A stretch of DNA of 64,000 bases from Armatimonadota bacterium (lineage in GTDB: Bacteria; Armatimonadota; HRBIN16): the NCBI GenBank assembly GCA_026003175.1, contig BPGT01000007.1, positions 56,057 through 120,056 on the forward strand. The letters run 5' to 3'. Numbering within the stretch: the stretch's first letter is position 1; the number at the start of each line of letters is the position of its first letter. Of the stretch, positions 1 through 8,950 are shown piece after piece. The position numbers were made by a program, and so were the translations under genes. Below the pieces are notes generated by a model. The model searched no databases. It saw nothing but the letters and a program-made list of their open reading frames with translations, and had not been told where the DNA came from.

Positions 1-1945
1 GTAATGCCACCAGTGAGTGCGGAGGCAGTTGCACGGTGAAGCGGCTTCCCAACTTGCCCAGAGCACGATGCGTCACGCCAACCGCGTTCGGGTTCTGTTC
101 GTTTGTGGAATCCACTCGCTCGCCGGAAAGTATCCACAGCGCCGCGCCCTGTGCGGACAGACCTCGCACCTCTACCTCCACCTGTAACGGCAAACTCAGA
201 TGCTTGTTGACCATTATCGCGTATGCTCTTTGCCGTCCCTTGCGACTGGCAATCGCAGAAAGGTAAGGCACAGCAGGGAAAGCGCGGGGAACCACCTCTT
301 GAATCTGCACATCGCGGTACCATGCCTTGCCAGATACCGTCCCTCCGCCTTCCAGGCGACGTGCTAGCACTTCCACCTCGCGTGTGTCGGGCAGAGTGCG
401 GTATTCTACCTCCACCCGCGTCCAGCCGGACGTGCCGGTAATTTCGGGAGTAATCGCAGCAGAGCGAGTTGCCAGCCAGCCACGCGCATCGCCAATCTGG
501 AAACAAGCCCCCCGGCTGGAGCGGAGATTTTCCGTCTTCACCCATCCGCTCAGGCGGTAAAGCGTGTTCGGTTTTGCGGGAAGCACCACCCGTGCATGGT
601 AGTAATTGGTGTCCTTCCCCTCGCGAAACTCCACCGCCAGCACGTCGTTGTCCAGCCTCTGTTCCACACCGGCAAGGGGCTGAATCCTCCACCCCTCCGC
701 AGGTTTAACAGGCACACCGACAGCGCCGCCTCGCTGCCCTTTCCCCCGTGCTGGAGCCACCCCGTAACCACCTTCCACCTCGAAGCGGGGGGAATCGACC
801 TGTACCTCTATCAGTTCGTCGCCGAAGTGGTGGTGGTAGAGTTCAAAGGGGTAGTACTGCGCACGCTTGACCAGCCGCTCACCCAGATGGGTATACCCCT
901 TCACCATACCCCAGTACTCATTGCAAAACTGCCAGAAATTCGCCATGAGGATACGGTTCTTCGGATTCAAGAACACACGCAGCATCTCAGCGTTGAGCAG
1001 GGCGTTGCCCAGAGTATGGCGATACGGCACAGGCTTCTCCTGCACAAAGTGCCCGTTAAACTCGGTGACGGCAATAGGCACGTTTTCTCTACCGGTGGTC
1101 TCTCGTAACAGGCGTCGCAGGTCATCATAGTAGCTCTGAATCTGGTCGGGGCAGGCGAATGCCAGCGCGAACAGCTCCTCCGCTGGCGGCACTCCGTCCT
1201 CGCGAGAGTACTGAGGGATGTAGCTGTGGTGGATGACGAAATCCACCTCCTTGCCCAGGATATTCAGCACAGGACGCGCCCACTCATCCAGATGGGGAAA
1301 ACCCGTTGCTACCACCGCTCCCAGCTTGATACGAGGGTCCACTGCTTTCATCGCCCGACGGTACTGCAGGTAGTTCTGGGCATACTCGGTGGGCGACATA
1401 CGACGTGACACGTGGTCACCATGTTCCGTCTCGTTACCGTATTCGAACCACCGCACATTCCACGACTGACGTCTCCCATCCTTTGCCCGCAGCTGTGCCC
1501 AGGGATGCCGTGCGTCGGCTGGAGAGTTCAGGTACTCCACCATGTCGGCTGCGTCCTGCGCTGTGCCGTGATAGTCGGCGAGGGTAATGAGGGGCACTGC
1601 CCCCATCGCCTCACAGCACTGCAGAAACTCCGGCAAGCCAAACAGCTGCTCGGGGCGTCCCTCTAACGGTCCCACCGTCTTCTTCCAGTCGAAAAGATGC
1701 ACGCCACACCCGCCCGGATAACGCGCCACGCTTAATCCGATGTTTTTTGCCAGAGCTACCATCCCCGGCACAGGGCGTCTGCGCTCCGGGTCCCAAATCC
1801 CCGCTCCGCGGTCGTGGTATATCGGCTCCGCATGGGGCCACCCGCCTTTCTGGTAGCCGAGCATGTTGTTGCCGAATATCCAGTGGTTCACCCTCCCAAC
1901 GGTTCTGTCCGCGAAAAGGGTGACATGTGCCTGTAGAGATGGCAT
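1..1945 (-). CDS. GH51-type alpha-L-arabinofuranosidase (3' end cut by window edge)
   Basis: The reading frame is open from an ATG at 1945 (MPSLQAHV) to the window edge, 648 codons. The family fold is recognisable: NHWIFGNNM near the start, WFEYGNETEHG containing the GNE acid/base (E172), and PIAVTEFNG containing the likely nucleophile (E295). This spacing matches characterised GH51 enzymes. The last visible residues, TVQLPPHSLVAL, are the usual end of the GH51 C-terminal beta domain, so only a few residues are missing. A CBM-like stretch between barrel and C-terminus makes it longer than the usual 500 residues. No signal peptide is seen, so it is probably cytoplasmic. It starts 1 bp after the stop of the upstream GH123-like gene, so the two are co-transcribed. 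Substrate is inferred as arabinose side chains of plant polysaccharide. Confidence 0.8.
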   Translation of the reverse strand, partial: MPSLQAHVTLFADRTVGRVNHWIFGNNMLGYQKGGWPHAEPIYHDRGAGIWDPERRRPVPGMVALAKNIGLSVARYPGGCGVHLFDWKKTVGPLEGRPEQLFGLPEFLQCCEAMGAVPLITLADYHGTAQDAADMVEYLNSPADARHPWAQLRAKDGRRQSWNVRWFEYGNETEHGDHVSRRMSPTEYAQNYLQYRRAMKAVDPRIKLGAVVATGFPHLDEWARPVLNILGKEVDFVIHHSYIPQYSREDGVPPAEELFALAFACPDQIQSYYDDLRRLLRETTGRENVPIAVTEFNGHFVQEKPVPYRHTLGNALLNAEMLRVFLNPKNRILMANFWQFCNEYWGMVKGYTHLGERLVKRAQYYPFELYHHHFGDELIEVQVDSPRFEVEGGYGVAPARGKGQRGGAVGVPVKPAEGWRIQPLAGVEQRLDNDVLAVEFREGKDTNYYHARVVLPAKPNTLYRLSGWVKTENLRSSRGACFQIGDARGWLATRSAAITPEITGTSGWTRVEVEYRTLPDTREVEVLARRLEGGGTVSGKAWYRDVQIQEVVPRAFPAVPYLSAIASRKGRQRAYAIMVNKHLSLPLQVEVEVRGLSAQGAALWILSGERVDSTNEQNPNAVGVTHRALGKLGSRFTVQLPPHSLVAL

Positions 1946-1946
1946 C

Positions 1947-4900
1947 TCAACGCCTCCATAACAGGATTTGCCTGGCAATCTCCCTTCTCAGACGATACAC
2001 CGCGTCCGGGTCGGGGAGAATCGTGGTAGAGCGTAAACCGCCGGCGTTTGGGATAGACACGAGAGACTCCATCTGCTCCTGCAGTGCCCCCGCTGCAGAC
2101 ACCTCTTTGCCCGCCTGTCGCGCTTGCTCCACCGCCTGTTTCCACAACAGGTAGTACTCGTAATCTTCCGCTCCTTCGCGTATCGCTTTCAGGCGGATAC
2201 TGGGCAACGGCTCCCTGCTGCCGACGGGTTCGCCCGGATAGGCGATGTAGCCGTCGCCGTTGGGGTAGCGTATCCAGTAGAACTCCTGCCCCTGGTCGCT
2301 CTGAGAGATATACTGATGCCAGCCTTTCTGCCAAGGATTGTATGTCCACCAGGAGAACCCCCAGAACTCATAGCCTTCCACGTCGTACACGAAGCAATAG
2401 AGCGGCAGTAGCCGCTCGGTAGCAAGGTAGGGTGTATCGAGGCACTGTTGACCATCGGTCGTAAAGAGCAGGCGGTCGCCTGCAGCGCGTCGCTCTCGCA
2501 TCTTCTGTACCGGAAACACGCCGTACTGCCCGATACCCCACATCGTCAGGTAACCGTCCATGTCCGGCGAGTGGTACCAGGTGCTGGAAAAGATGGGCAC
2601 ATCGGGCGCAACCGGTTTGATGATACCGATGAAGTAACGCAAATCCTCCACCACCTGCCGGTTGTTCAGGTGCGGCTCATCAGAGAGGTAGTACACGAGG
2701 CGATCGCGCCAGCCGTTTCGGGTAAAAAGGTCCACTAGCTGACGGTAGGCACCCTGCAACGCTCTCTCGTATTCCGGCGTGCGCGGCTGCAGACCGAACC
2801 TGGACGGGAGCGGATACGCCCAGCCCATCGCGTAGAACAGCCATGGGGTGTAGCAGTGGTTGAATCCCAGATCCTCAAAGCAGTAGCGCGCCATCGGCTC
2901 GAAGCGCGAAGCATCCATCGTCACTTGCCCGTTCTCGTATCGGAACTCTGGCGCCGGAAGCACCACGTCGGGGTTCACTCGATGCTCCGCCATCAGGCGA
3001 TACCAGCGCTTCAGCGTTTCGGGGTCTTCGCCAGCGGTGACGTCCCAGCCGGGTCCCGAACGCAAGTCGTACACGATGCGCAGGTGGCTGCGCTTTGGCA
3101 GAGTGAAGTTCCAAACGGTCACCTGTAGCGGAACCTGCATCAGCCTCTTCCCGGATGCCTGCACGGTGACCATGCCCCGGTACTCTCCTGCGGGAGCATC
3201 CGCGGGCACATAGCAGTCTATCCACAACGCCTGGGTGCGCCCAGCAGGCAAGTTGAACGTTTTCAAGGGTACCATCGGGTCGGGCCACTCGCCTGCCCAG
3301 CCATCGCAGGAAGGAGTTCCTCTCGGCACATGTCGGCAGTATTGCGGCAAGCGGCTGACGTAGTAGTTCGTGGGCACATCTACTGGAACCGTTTGCACAC
3401 GATAGAGCCGGGGCGTGGGCAGTATTGCCCCCGAAGCGTGCCGGAGCGGTGAAACGCTCACGGTGACACCCTGCAGAGGTTGCCTGCTCCAGAGGGCAAC
3501 CTGTACGGGTTCCCACTCGTTGCGGGCGCATTCGATGTGCAGCTGCTGGCTGGCAGGACGCGGCGGGTCATCAGGGAAAACCTTGACCAGCGGGTTCACC
3601 TGCCACAGTGCCAGAGAACGCCCGGGCAACAGGGCGGGGTTTGTGTGTACCTGCGTGACCGTTCCCTCCTCCACCGGCACGAACAGCACACCATCATGCC
3701 ACACGGTACCGTGTACATTCATGGTCAGGTGCAGTTCCACGTGATGTACGTCGGAAGGAGTAACGATTTGGGAGGCGCAAAGCGTCCAATCGTTGTCTCC
3801 TGTTAACCGACGCACGCTGGAGAAGAAAGGTGTTTGCTGGGACAGAGTATTCTCCGCCGTCTTGAAGTGCCCGTGGATGTCCACGCTGCCGCCTGTGATG
3901 CCTTCCGTTTTCACCCAAGCCGCGTACAAGTAGCGCGAGGAGGGCTGTACGGGTACATTCAACAGCCGCCAGCCCAGCCAATCCGCTTTCCGCTCAGGGG
4001 GAACATGCAGGCGCAGGGCATTGCTGCCGAACTTGCCGGGAGAGACTACCCCCGCGCTAAAGCCTTCCGTGCCTGTCGCCTCACCGCCCGCCGACCAGAG
4101 TTGCAGGGAGCGCTCGCGCGATTCAAAATCCCCTTCGCGTGCAAGGTTCATCGCGCTGTGTAACATCTGTTCGTACGCGCGTAACCACTCACTGCCAGCG
4201 GGTTCGCGGGAGAGAAAAACCTCAAAGCGATGCTCCGAACGAGGCTGTAGACGCGCCGCGAAATAGAGCCAGCCGTCCACCCAGATAGCGGGCAGAGTTT
4301 GACCACTTGCCGAGTCCACCACCTGAGCGCGCAGGGGCAGCTGCACACTCCCCGTCAGCCGCCGCACCAGGTGCACCGCGCGGGGTAATGACACCACCAC
4401 CGCCTTCTGCGTGGGAGACTCGCCAAAGTGGCGTACGACCACGGATGCCTGAACCAGCCACTCTGAACGCCAGGCTACCTGCCTGACAGGCGTCCTCTTC
4501 AGGTTCATCCGCTCTACGGGTAGAACGCGCCACCGCACCGCTGGCGCGCTGCCCTCCTCCGCTTCCAGAGTCAGGTCATCGTACCACGCTTCGCCCTCGC
4601 CATACAGCACCGTGCCGATGGTAGCAGTCTGTCCGCCCGCAGGAACCTCAAAGCGTATCTCCACCTGCCGCCAGTCGTAGGTTCCCTCCCCTGCGCCCTG
4701 CACGATGTTCACCATCTGCGGTCGAGTACCGTTCACATGCACGTAATAGCCCACTTGCCCCTTTGCGTTGCGGGCGCGCACCCAACCGCGCAGCACATAA
4801 CGTCGCCCGGGCGTGACGAGAATATTTCCCTGCGACCACTGCACCCACTGCGGAGTAGCTCCCGCCCGTACCTGATGGTAGACACATGCGCTACCGTTTC

Positions 4901-5426
4901 TGCCTTCGTTCCGACGGTACATCGCCAGATGCGCCAGCGAAGTAAGCCCTGTGTTCCAGTGCGCTGGTGCGGTGTCCCCTTCCTCAAAGCTGCCGTTGCG
5001 CAGGGTGGTGTGTACCTCCCCCAGGTCCACAGGAAACGCTTTCGGATTGCCTGTGTAGATATAGACAGTTTCCTTCTTGCCAGCGGGCACGTCTACTGCG
5101 AAGCAGATTTCATCCCCCTCACGTAGCACAGGATCGCGACGCGAGGATACCACCTGGTACAGATACTCTGTGCCTGCCTCACTACACACGCGCAACCTGT
5201 CGCGTGCCTGACCCTCCAGGGGTAATTCTCCCTCTCCCTTGCCGACGCGCAACCTCAGCACGTAGCCGCTCATCTGGGCGGCAGTGTTGTTCGTCACTAC
5301 GACAGGCACCCGAAGGCTCCAGACACCGCCGTTGGCTCCCCAGAGGCTGGTGTGCCATGTCACCTGCGCTTGCGTCGGCACAGCAAAGACGACCATAGCC
5401 AGCAGCACAGTGGTGATAGTCCGCAT
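1947..5426 (-). CDS. secreted GH123/DUF4091-type glycoside hydrolase
   Basis: 1159 residues, starting with a clear signal peptide (MRTITTVLLAMVVFAVPTQA) and therefore exported. Two beta-sandwich, CBM-like stretches occupy the N-terminal half (around residues 140-290 and 420-590). The C-terminal half has the GH123 N-terminal domain (PLKTFNLPAGRTQALWIDCY) and a TIM-barrel-like domain with YYLSDEPH, in which D916-E917 match the catalytic Asp-Glu pair of GH123. The closing LKAIREGAEDYEYYLLWKQ is the DUF4091 signature. GH123 proper acts on N-acetylgalactosaminides, but many DUF4091 proteins are uncharacterised, so the substrate is open. The downstream arabinofuranosidase gene follows without a gap, suggesting a shared glycan target. 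Confidence 0.75.
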   Translation of the reverse strand: MRTITTVLLAMVVFAVPTQAQVTWHTSLWGANGGVWSLRVPVVVTNNTAAQMSGYVLRLRVGKGEGELPLEGQARDRLRVCSEAGTEYLYQVVSSRRDPVLREGDEICFAVDVPAGKKETVYIYTGNPKAFPVDLGEVHTTLRNGSFEEGDTAPAHWNTGLTSLAHLAMYRRNEGRNGSACVYHQVRAGATPQWVQWSQGNILVTPGRRYVLRGWVRARNAKGQVGYYVHVNGTRPQMVNIVQGAGEGTYDWRQVEIRFEVPAGGQTATIGTVLYGEGEAWYDDLTLEAEEGSAPAVRWRVLPVERMNLKRTPVRQVAWRSEWLVQASVVVRHFGESPTQKAVVVSLPRAVHLVRRLTGSVQLPLRAQVVDSASGQTLPAIWVDGWLYFAARLQPRSEHRFEVFLSREPAGSEWLRAYEQMLHSAMNLAREGDFESRERSLQLWSAGGEATGTEGFSAGVVSPGKFGSNALRLHVPPERKADWLGWRLLNVPVQPSSRYLYAAWVKTEGITGGSVDIHGHFKTAENTLSQQTPFFSSVRRLTGDNDWTLCASQIVTPSDVHHVELHLTMNVHGTVWHDGVLFVPVEEGTVTQVHTNPALLPGRSLALWQVNPLVKVFPDDPPRPASQQLHIECARNEWEPVQVALWSRQPLQGVTVSVSPLRHASGAILPTPRLYRVQTVPVDVPTNYYVSRLPQYCRHVPRGTPSCDGWAGEWPDPMVPLKTFNLPAGRTQALWIDCYVPADAPAGEYRGMVTVQASGKRLMQVPLQVTVWNFTLPKRSHLRIVYDLRSGPGWDVTAGEDPETLKRWYRLMAEHRVNPDVVLPAPEFRYENGQVTMDASRFEPMARYCFEDLGFNHCYTPWLFYAMGWAYPLPSRFGLQPRTPEYERALQGAYRQLVDLFTRNGWRDRLVYYLSDEPHLNNRQVVEDLRYFIGIIKPVAPDVPIFSSTWYHSPDMDGYLTMWGIGQYGVFPVQKMRERRAAGDRLLFTTDGQQCLDTPYLATERLLPLYCFVYDVEGYEFWGFSWWTYNPWQKGWHQYISQSDQGQEFYWIRYPNGDGYIAYPGEPVGSREPLPSIRLKAIREGAEDYEYYLLWKQAVEQARQAGKEVSAAGALQEQMESLVSIPNAGGLRSTTILPDPDAVYRLRREIARQILLWRR

Positions 5427-5600
5427 CGCGATTCGTACACCTCCCTTGTGAAGGACGTGGGAGCGCTGTCACCACTCCAGAAAGGTCTCTGACCGCAGAG
5501 AGCACGGAGTACGTAGAGTGATGGATGGGAACCTTCCGCACCCTCTGCGGGTTCAGCAGTTCGTCAGTTTCTCAAATTTTGCGAATCTTATGTCAGGATA

Positions 5601-6671
5601 CTATCCCTTCGGCTTGGGTTTTATCTCCCCGCGCTCCACCAGGTCCACCAGTGGGTTGTCGGCAATGGTCAGCGGCAGGTCTACGCGCCCGCGCCGTCGT
5701 ACCGACTCGTAGCAGGCGAAGATAATCTCGGTGGCGTTGAGCGCGTTGCGGGCACACAGTTCGGACTCGCGCCCTTCGCGCAAGGCGGCTACGATGTCGG
5801 CGATGGCGCGCTCGATATAGCCCGGACCATGCATTCCCTCATTGCCGCAGTCCACCGTTTCCCATTCGCCGTTGCCAAATCGGCGGTATCGCAGTGCCGG
5901 CGCACCCGGCTCCATACTGCCCAATTCAATAATGCCGTCACTGCCGATAATACGGTGATGCGCTCCTACCAGTGTCGCACCCACACCGGTGGAAGCCACG
6001 CCCCATACCCCGTTGCGATACTTCCACAGGGCGTACGCCTGATTCTCGTTGTGCGTACCGAACACGAGGTTCTCGGTGCGGTAGTCTATCTGCGCAATGA
6101 CCCATTCCGCCAGAGTCTCGTTATTGAAGTAGTTGCACATATCGAAGTTGTGCGAGCCGTAGTCGTACAGGTTGCCCGCGCCGAACTCCACGCGCACCAG
6201 CGCGCCGACCACGCCATCGTCCAGCAGCTTTTTCGCCATGCGGAAGGGCTTGCCGAAACGCCGCTGGTGGTTGAAGGTGAGTCGTACCCCGCGCCGTTCG
6301 CACTCCTGCGCCATCAGCCGTGCCGCTCCCCAGGTATAGTCCATCGGCTTCTCGCAGTGAATAGCTTTGACGCCCGCCACTGCGCAATCAATCACCAGCT
6401 CGGCGTGCGTCATAGGCCAGGTGCAGATGCTCACGATGTCTAGTTGCTCCTTTTCCAGCATCTCCCGGTGGCTGGTGTAGACGTTCGTGATCCCGTATGC
6501 TGTGGCGAAGGCGCGCGCGTTCTCCTCTACGATGTCGGCGCACGCTACCAACTCGCAATCAGGAAGTAATTTGTAGGCGTCTGCGTGAGCATACGCCATC
6601 GCGTATCCCATTGGACCGGCGCGCTCCGGTTTGCGCCCCGTACCGATGAAGCCAACTCGAAACTTGGGCAT
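5601..6671 (-). CDS. Gfo/Idh/MocA family NAD(P)-dependent oxidoreductase
   Basis: 356 residues from the ATG at 6671, chosen because it follows a strong ribosome site (AGGAGG) by 5 bases; an in-frame ATG 33 bases earlier lacks one. The N-terminus FRVGFIGTGRKPERAGPMG is the Rossmann GxGxxx dinucleotide loop. HCEKPMDYTW carries the EKP motif typical of the family, in which the lysine contributes to catalysis. The family oxidises sugars, inositols or related polyols. The surrounding glycoside hydrolases suggest a carbohydrate substrate, but which one cannot be read from sequence. It ends 174 bases before the GH123-like gene starts on the same strand. Confidence 0.85.
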   Translation of the reverse strand: MPKFRVGFIGTGRKPERAGPMGYAMAYAHADAYKLLPDCELVACADIVEENARAFATAYGITNVYTSHREMLEKEQLDIVSICTWPMTHAELVIDCAVAGVKAIHCEKPMDYTWGAARLMAQECERRGVRLTFNHQRRFGKPFRMAKKLLDDGVVGALVRVEFGAGNLYDYGSHNFDMCNYFNNETLAEWVIAQIDYRTENLVFGTHNENQAYALWKYRNGVWGVASTGVGATLVGAHHRIIGSDGIIELGSMEPGAPALRYRRFGNGEWETVDCGNEGMHGPGYIERAIADIVAALREGRESELCARNALNATEIIFACYESVRRRGRVDLPLTIADNPLVDLVERGEIKPKPKG

Positions 6672-6866
6672 GTTATCCTCCTTGTCGCAAGATATGGTTT
6701 CCAAGTGTCATGCAGTCGGATGAACAGGGAAATCACTTCGCTGCTTCGTCGCTCGCCATGAGGATGCATGTCATCTGCGCAGGCTGTTCCTGTCTTGGTG
6801 GCAGAGCGACTGCTTAACTCCTGCATGTAAATTTAGATGAAGGCGACAGAGGTTCCTGTTGAAAGG

Positions 6867-6896
6867 TTCCCCCTCCCGCATGTTGGGGAGGGGGAA
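6867..6896 (-). terminator. hairpin downstream of the LPP20/FlgT/FlgO-like operon
   Basis: Perfect 11-bp arms (TTCCCCCTCCC, 6867-6877, and its complement, 6886-6896) with an 8-base loop, starting 4 bases past the stop of the last gene of the minus-strand operon. Read on the minus strand it is followed by a short pyrimidine-rich run (CCTTTC) rather than a long T tract, so it is a plausible but not textbook terminator. Confidence 0.55.
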
Positions 6897-6899
6897 TAG

Positions 6900-7790
6900 T
6901 CAATCGATGACGAAAATTACGCGATATTCGTTGAGAAAGCCCGACGCCTCATTCGCGGTGAGGAGCAAACGTACGTCGTTGTCCGACAGCACCGGGTCAC
7001 AGCGCCCGGGCGTCTTGGCATAGCCGATCGCCCGCAATATCAGCGGGTTGCTTCCCGCACGCCGGTTCGCCTTTGCCTCTTCCAGCGTTTTGGCATACAC
7101 CACAATGCCCTGCTCTATTACGAACTCCTGGCTGGCGTTGACCGTTCCCCACACCTCACTGCCGTCCTGTCGGCGGATCTTCGGGCTCATCGCGGGGCGA
7201 ATGCCCAGCCCGCGCGTATCGATGATGACGCTGGTGTAGGTGTTGCTCACTACCTGCGGGGCAGCGGGAGCGGGTTGCGCGACGGGTTTGGTAACCACCG
7301 GCAAGGGCGCGCTCGGCTCGGAAGATTGCGCGGCGACTTCCGGCATGATAATCTGGCTCAGCCCCTGTTCGCCGTACATACGCACCGCTACCGTCACCTC
7401 TACCGCCGGCGCACCGTTCAGGTTGACTTTCTGCTCGTGTACCACCTCCGCCCCTTTAACAAATCCGCGCACTTCGGTACGGATACGCTCGCTTTTCGCC
7501 TCGAAGTCCTCGGCGTAGGCGGTTGCATCCACACGTACCTTGTCGGTGACCATCAGCAGGTTTTCCAGCGCGGTCATTATCGCATAGCGACGCGCCTTCA
7601 GGTATGCCTTCGCCTTGTTCGGCTCGTTGTCGGGGATGGCACCGATGCCCTTCGCGTAGATAACCCCGTATTGCCAGTCGATCTTGCCTTTATCCCCGAT
7701 TTTTTCCACCAGCCCCACCATCCGGGTAGTGGTTTGTGCGGCGGCTACTGTGCAGACCGCCAGCGCCAGTAATGTTGCCCAGTACTTCAT
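6900..7790 (-). CDS. exported LPP20/FlgP-like protein
   Basis: 296 residues with a signal peptide (MKYWATLLALAVCTVAAAQ) and no lipobox Cys, so likely periplasmic. The middle (AYLKARRYAIMTALENLL, then EVRGFVKGAEVVHEQKV and VEVTVAVRMYG) matches the LPP20/FlgT-N fold, in which an N-terminal helix of AR..A..A residues precedes a small beta sheet. The C-terminal 110 residues (from VIIDTRGLGIRPAMSP to EYRVIFVID) recur in the 443-residue protein two genes upstream (VVDTKGLGMRPSISP to RWRVVFLVD), so this is a shared domain. Last gene of a four-gene minus-strand group of exported proteins. Exact role unknown; relatives include flagellar outer-membrane assembly proteins. Confidence 0.6.
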   Translation of the reverse strand: MKYWATLLALAVCTVAAAQTTTRMVGLVEKIGDKGKIDWQYGVIYAKGIGAIPDNEPNKAKAYLKARRYAIMTALENLLMVTDKVRVDATAYAEDFEAKSERIRTEVRGFVKGAEVVHEQKVNLNGAPAVEVTVAVRMYGEQGLSQIIMPEVAAQSSEPSAPLPVVTKPVAQPAPAAPQVVSNTYTSVIIDTRGLGIRPAMSPKIRRQDGSEVWGTVNASQEFVIEQGIVVYAKTLEEAKANRRAGSNPLILRAIGYAKTPGRCDPVLSDNDVRLLLTANEASGFLNEYRVIFVID

Positions 7791-7863
7791 GGCAAAACCT
7801 CCTTTGTATGTTGTATCGTTCGAGGTGGCTCGACAGGAACCACGTCCTCCAGAGCAATCTATC

Positions 7864-8949
7864 TCACCGTAGCGACAGGCGTATCAAACTGGGCGAATAG
7901 CGCAGGATGGACACCTGTTTTGTACCCACTCGCAGGTTCATCAGCTGCCTGCGGAACAGGGCGGGGGGCAGCCGCACTACCGCCTCTACCACGCCGTCGC
8001 CTGCCTCCATGCGCTCGCGCTCCACGCTGATTACTCCACGGATTGCGCGCACCTTATCCGAGAACTGGGAGAGGGTTCTGTAGTCCGCGCCGCGCACCAC
8101 CAACCTCACCCGGAATCCGTCATACAGCTGGCTTATCAGTGCAGCCAGCACCCTTTGCCCAAGCGCAGCTTTGGTTTCTTCCACCAGCTCTCGCCCCAGC
8201 GTTTGCAGCGCTTCTTGACGCGCCTCCTCGTTGGAGTTAAAACTGAAACCGGTCGCCTCCCAGCGAAACGGAGGCACGATGACCGTGCCCGTATCCGCCC
8301 ACACCACACGCACGTCTGCATACGCCTTCTGCGTAGCGACCACCTCTCCCAGTCCGTATGGCGCGTCTTTATCACCCAGACGGATGCCTGTGTTCGTACG
8401 CACCGTGCCGATAATCAGCACTTCTGCCGGATTGCCAGGTCCGTCTGCTACAGCAAACCCCCGCGCCTGCAAGGCTTGTATTAGCGCGGCAGTGCTGGTC
8501 GGTTCCGGCTGGCGTGTGTCCACAGTGAGCAGCTTTACGCCGATACGCGGTCGCTCCAGCGCAACGTACACCTCCGGTATTTCCCAAAGTGCCTTTACCG
8601 CATCGATGGTGCTGACCGTAGCGCGGATACGTACCTTCACCAGCCCGTTGCTGGTATCCCACTCCGGTTTGCCTAACAGCTCCCAATGTTTCACGTAGCC
8701 CTGGCTGCGCGTGCGGATGGCTTCCCACACCACTTCATAGTTCTGCGCCAGCGCTTCTGCATTCACCAACACGCCCAGAGCCTGTTCTACCGCGTTGCGC
8801 TTGGCATCCAGTATCGCCTCTTCGATGCAGGCGGCGCGGTCACTGCCGATGGCAGCCATGCCGGATGCTTCAATTTTGACGTCCGATTGCTCTTGTGCGA
8901 GCAAGCCGCCAGCCAGCGCAAGGGCAAGCATGGTGAGCAAGGTGCGCAT
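7864..8949 (-). CDS. exported FlgT-like protein
   Basis: 361 residues with a signal peptide ending near LAQEQ. Residues 25-130 (IEASGMAAIGSDRAACIEEA, then DAKRNAVEQALGVLVNAEAL and SQGYVKHWELLGK) are the FlgT N-terminal/LPP20 fold. The following part (RPRIGVKLLTVDT, ALIQALQARGFAVADG, ADVRVVWADTGTVI) resembles the middle domain of FlgT and CsgG-like proteins that bind at the outer membrane. It begins 1 base before the end of the upstream gene's spacer (stop at 8951), so it is co-transcribed. In Vibrio such proteins build basal-body rings; no flagellar genes are visible here, so the role is inferred only as envelope assembly. Confidence 0.6.
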   Translation of the reverse strand: MRTLLTMLALALAGGLLAQEQSDVKIEASGMAAIGSDRAACIEEAILDAKRNAVEQALGVLVNAEALAQNYEVVWEAIRTRSQGYVKHWELLGKPEWDTSNGLVKVRIRATVSTIDAVKALWEIPEVYVALERPRIGVKLLTVDTRQPEPTSTAALIQALQARGFAVADGPGNPAEVLIIGTVRTNTGIRLGDKDAPYGLGEVVATQKAYADVRVVWADTGTVIVPPFRWEATGFSFNSNEEARQEALQTLGRELVEETKAALGQRVLAALISQLYDGFRVRLVVRGADYRTLSQFSDKVRAIRGVISVERERMEAGDGVVEAVVRLPPALFRRQLMNLRVGTKQVSILRYSPSLIRLSLR

Positions 8950-8950
8950 C

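Noticed and set aside
5829..6443. Plus-strand 204-codon frame
   Set aside because: It is the shadow of the Gfo/Idh/MocA oxidoreductase gene, whose own frame has clear family motifs.
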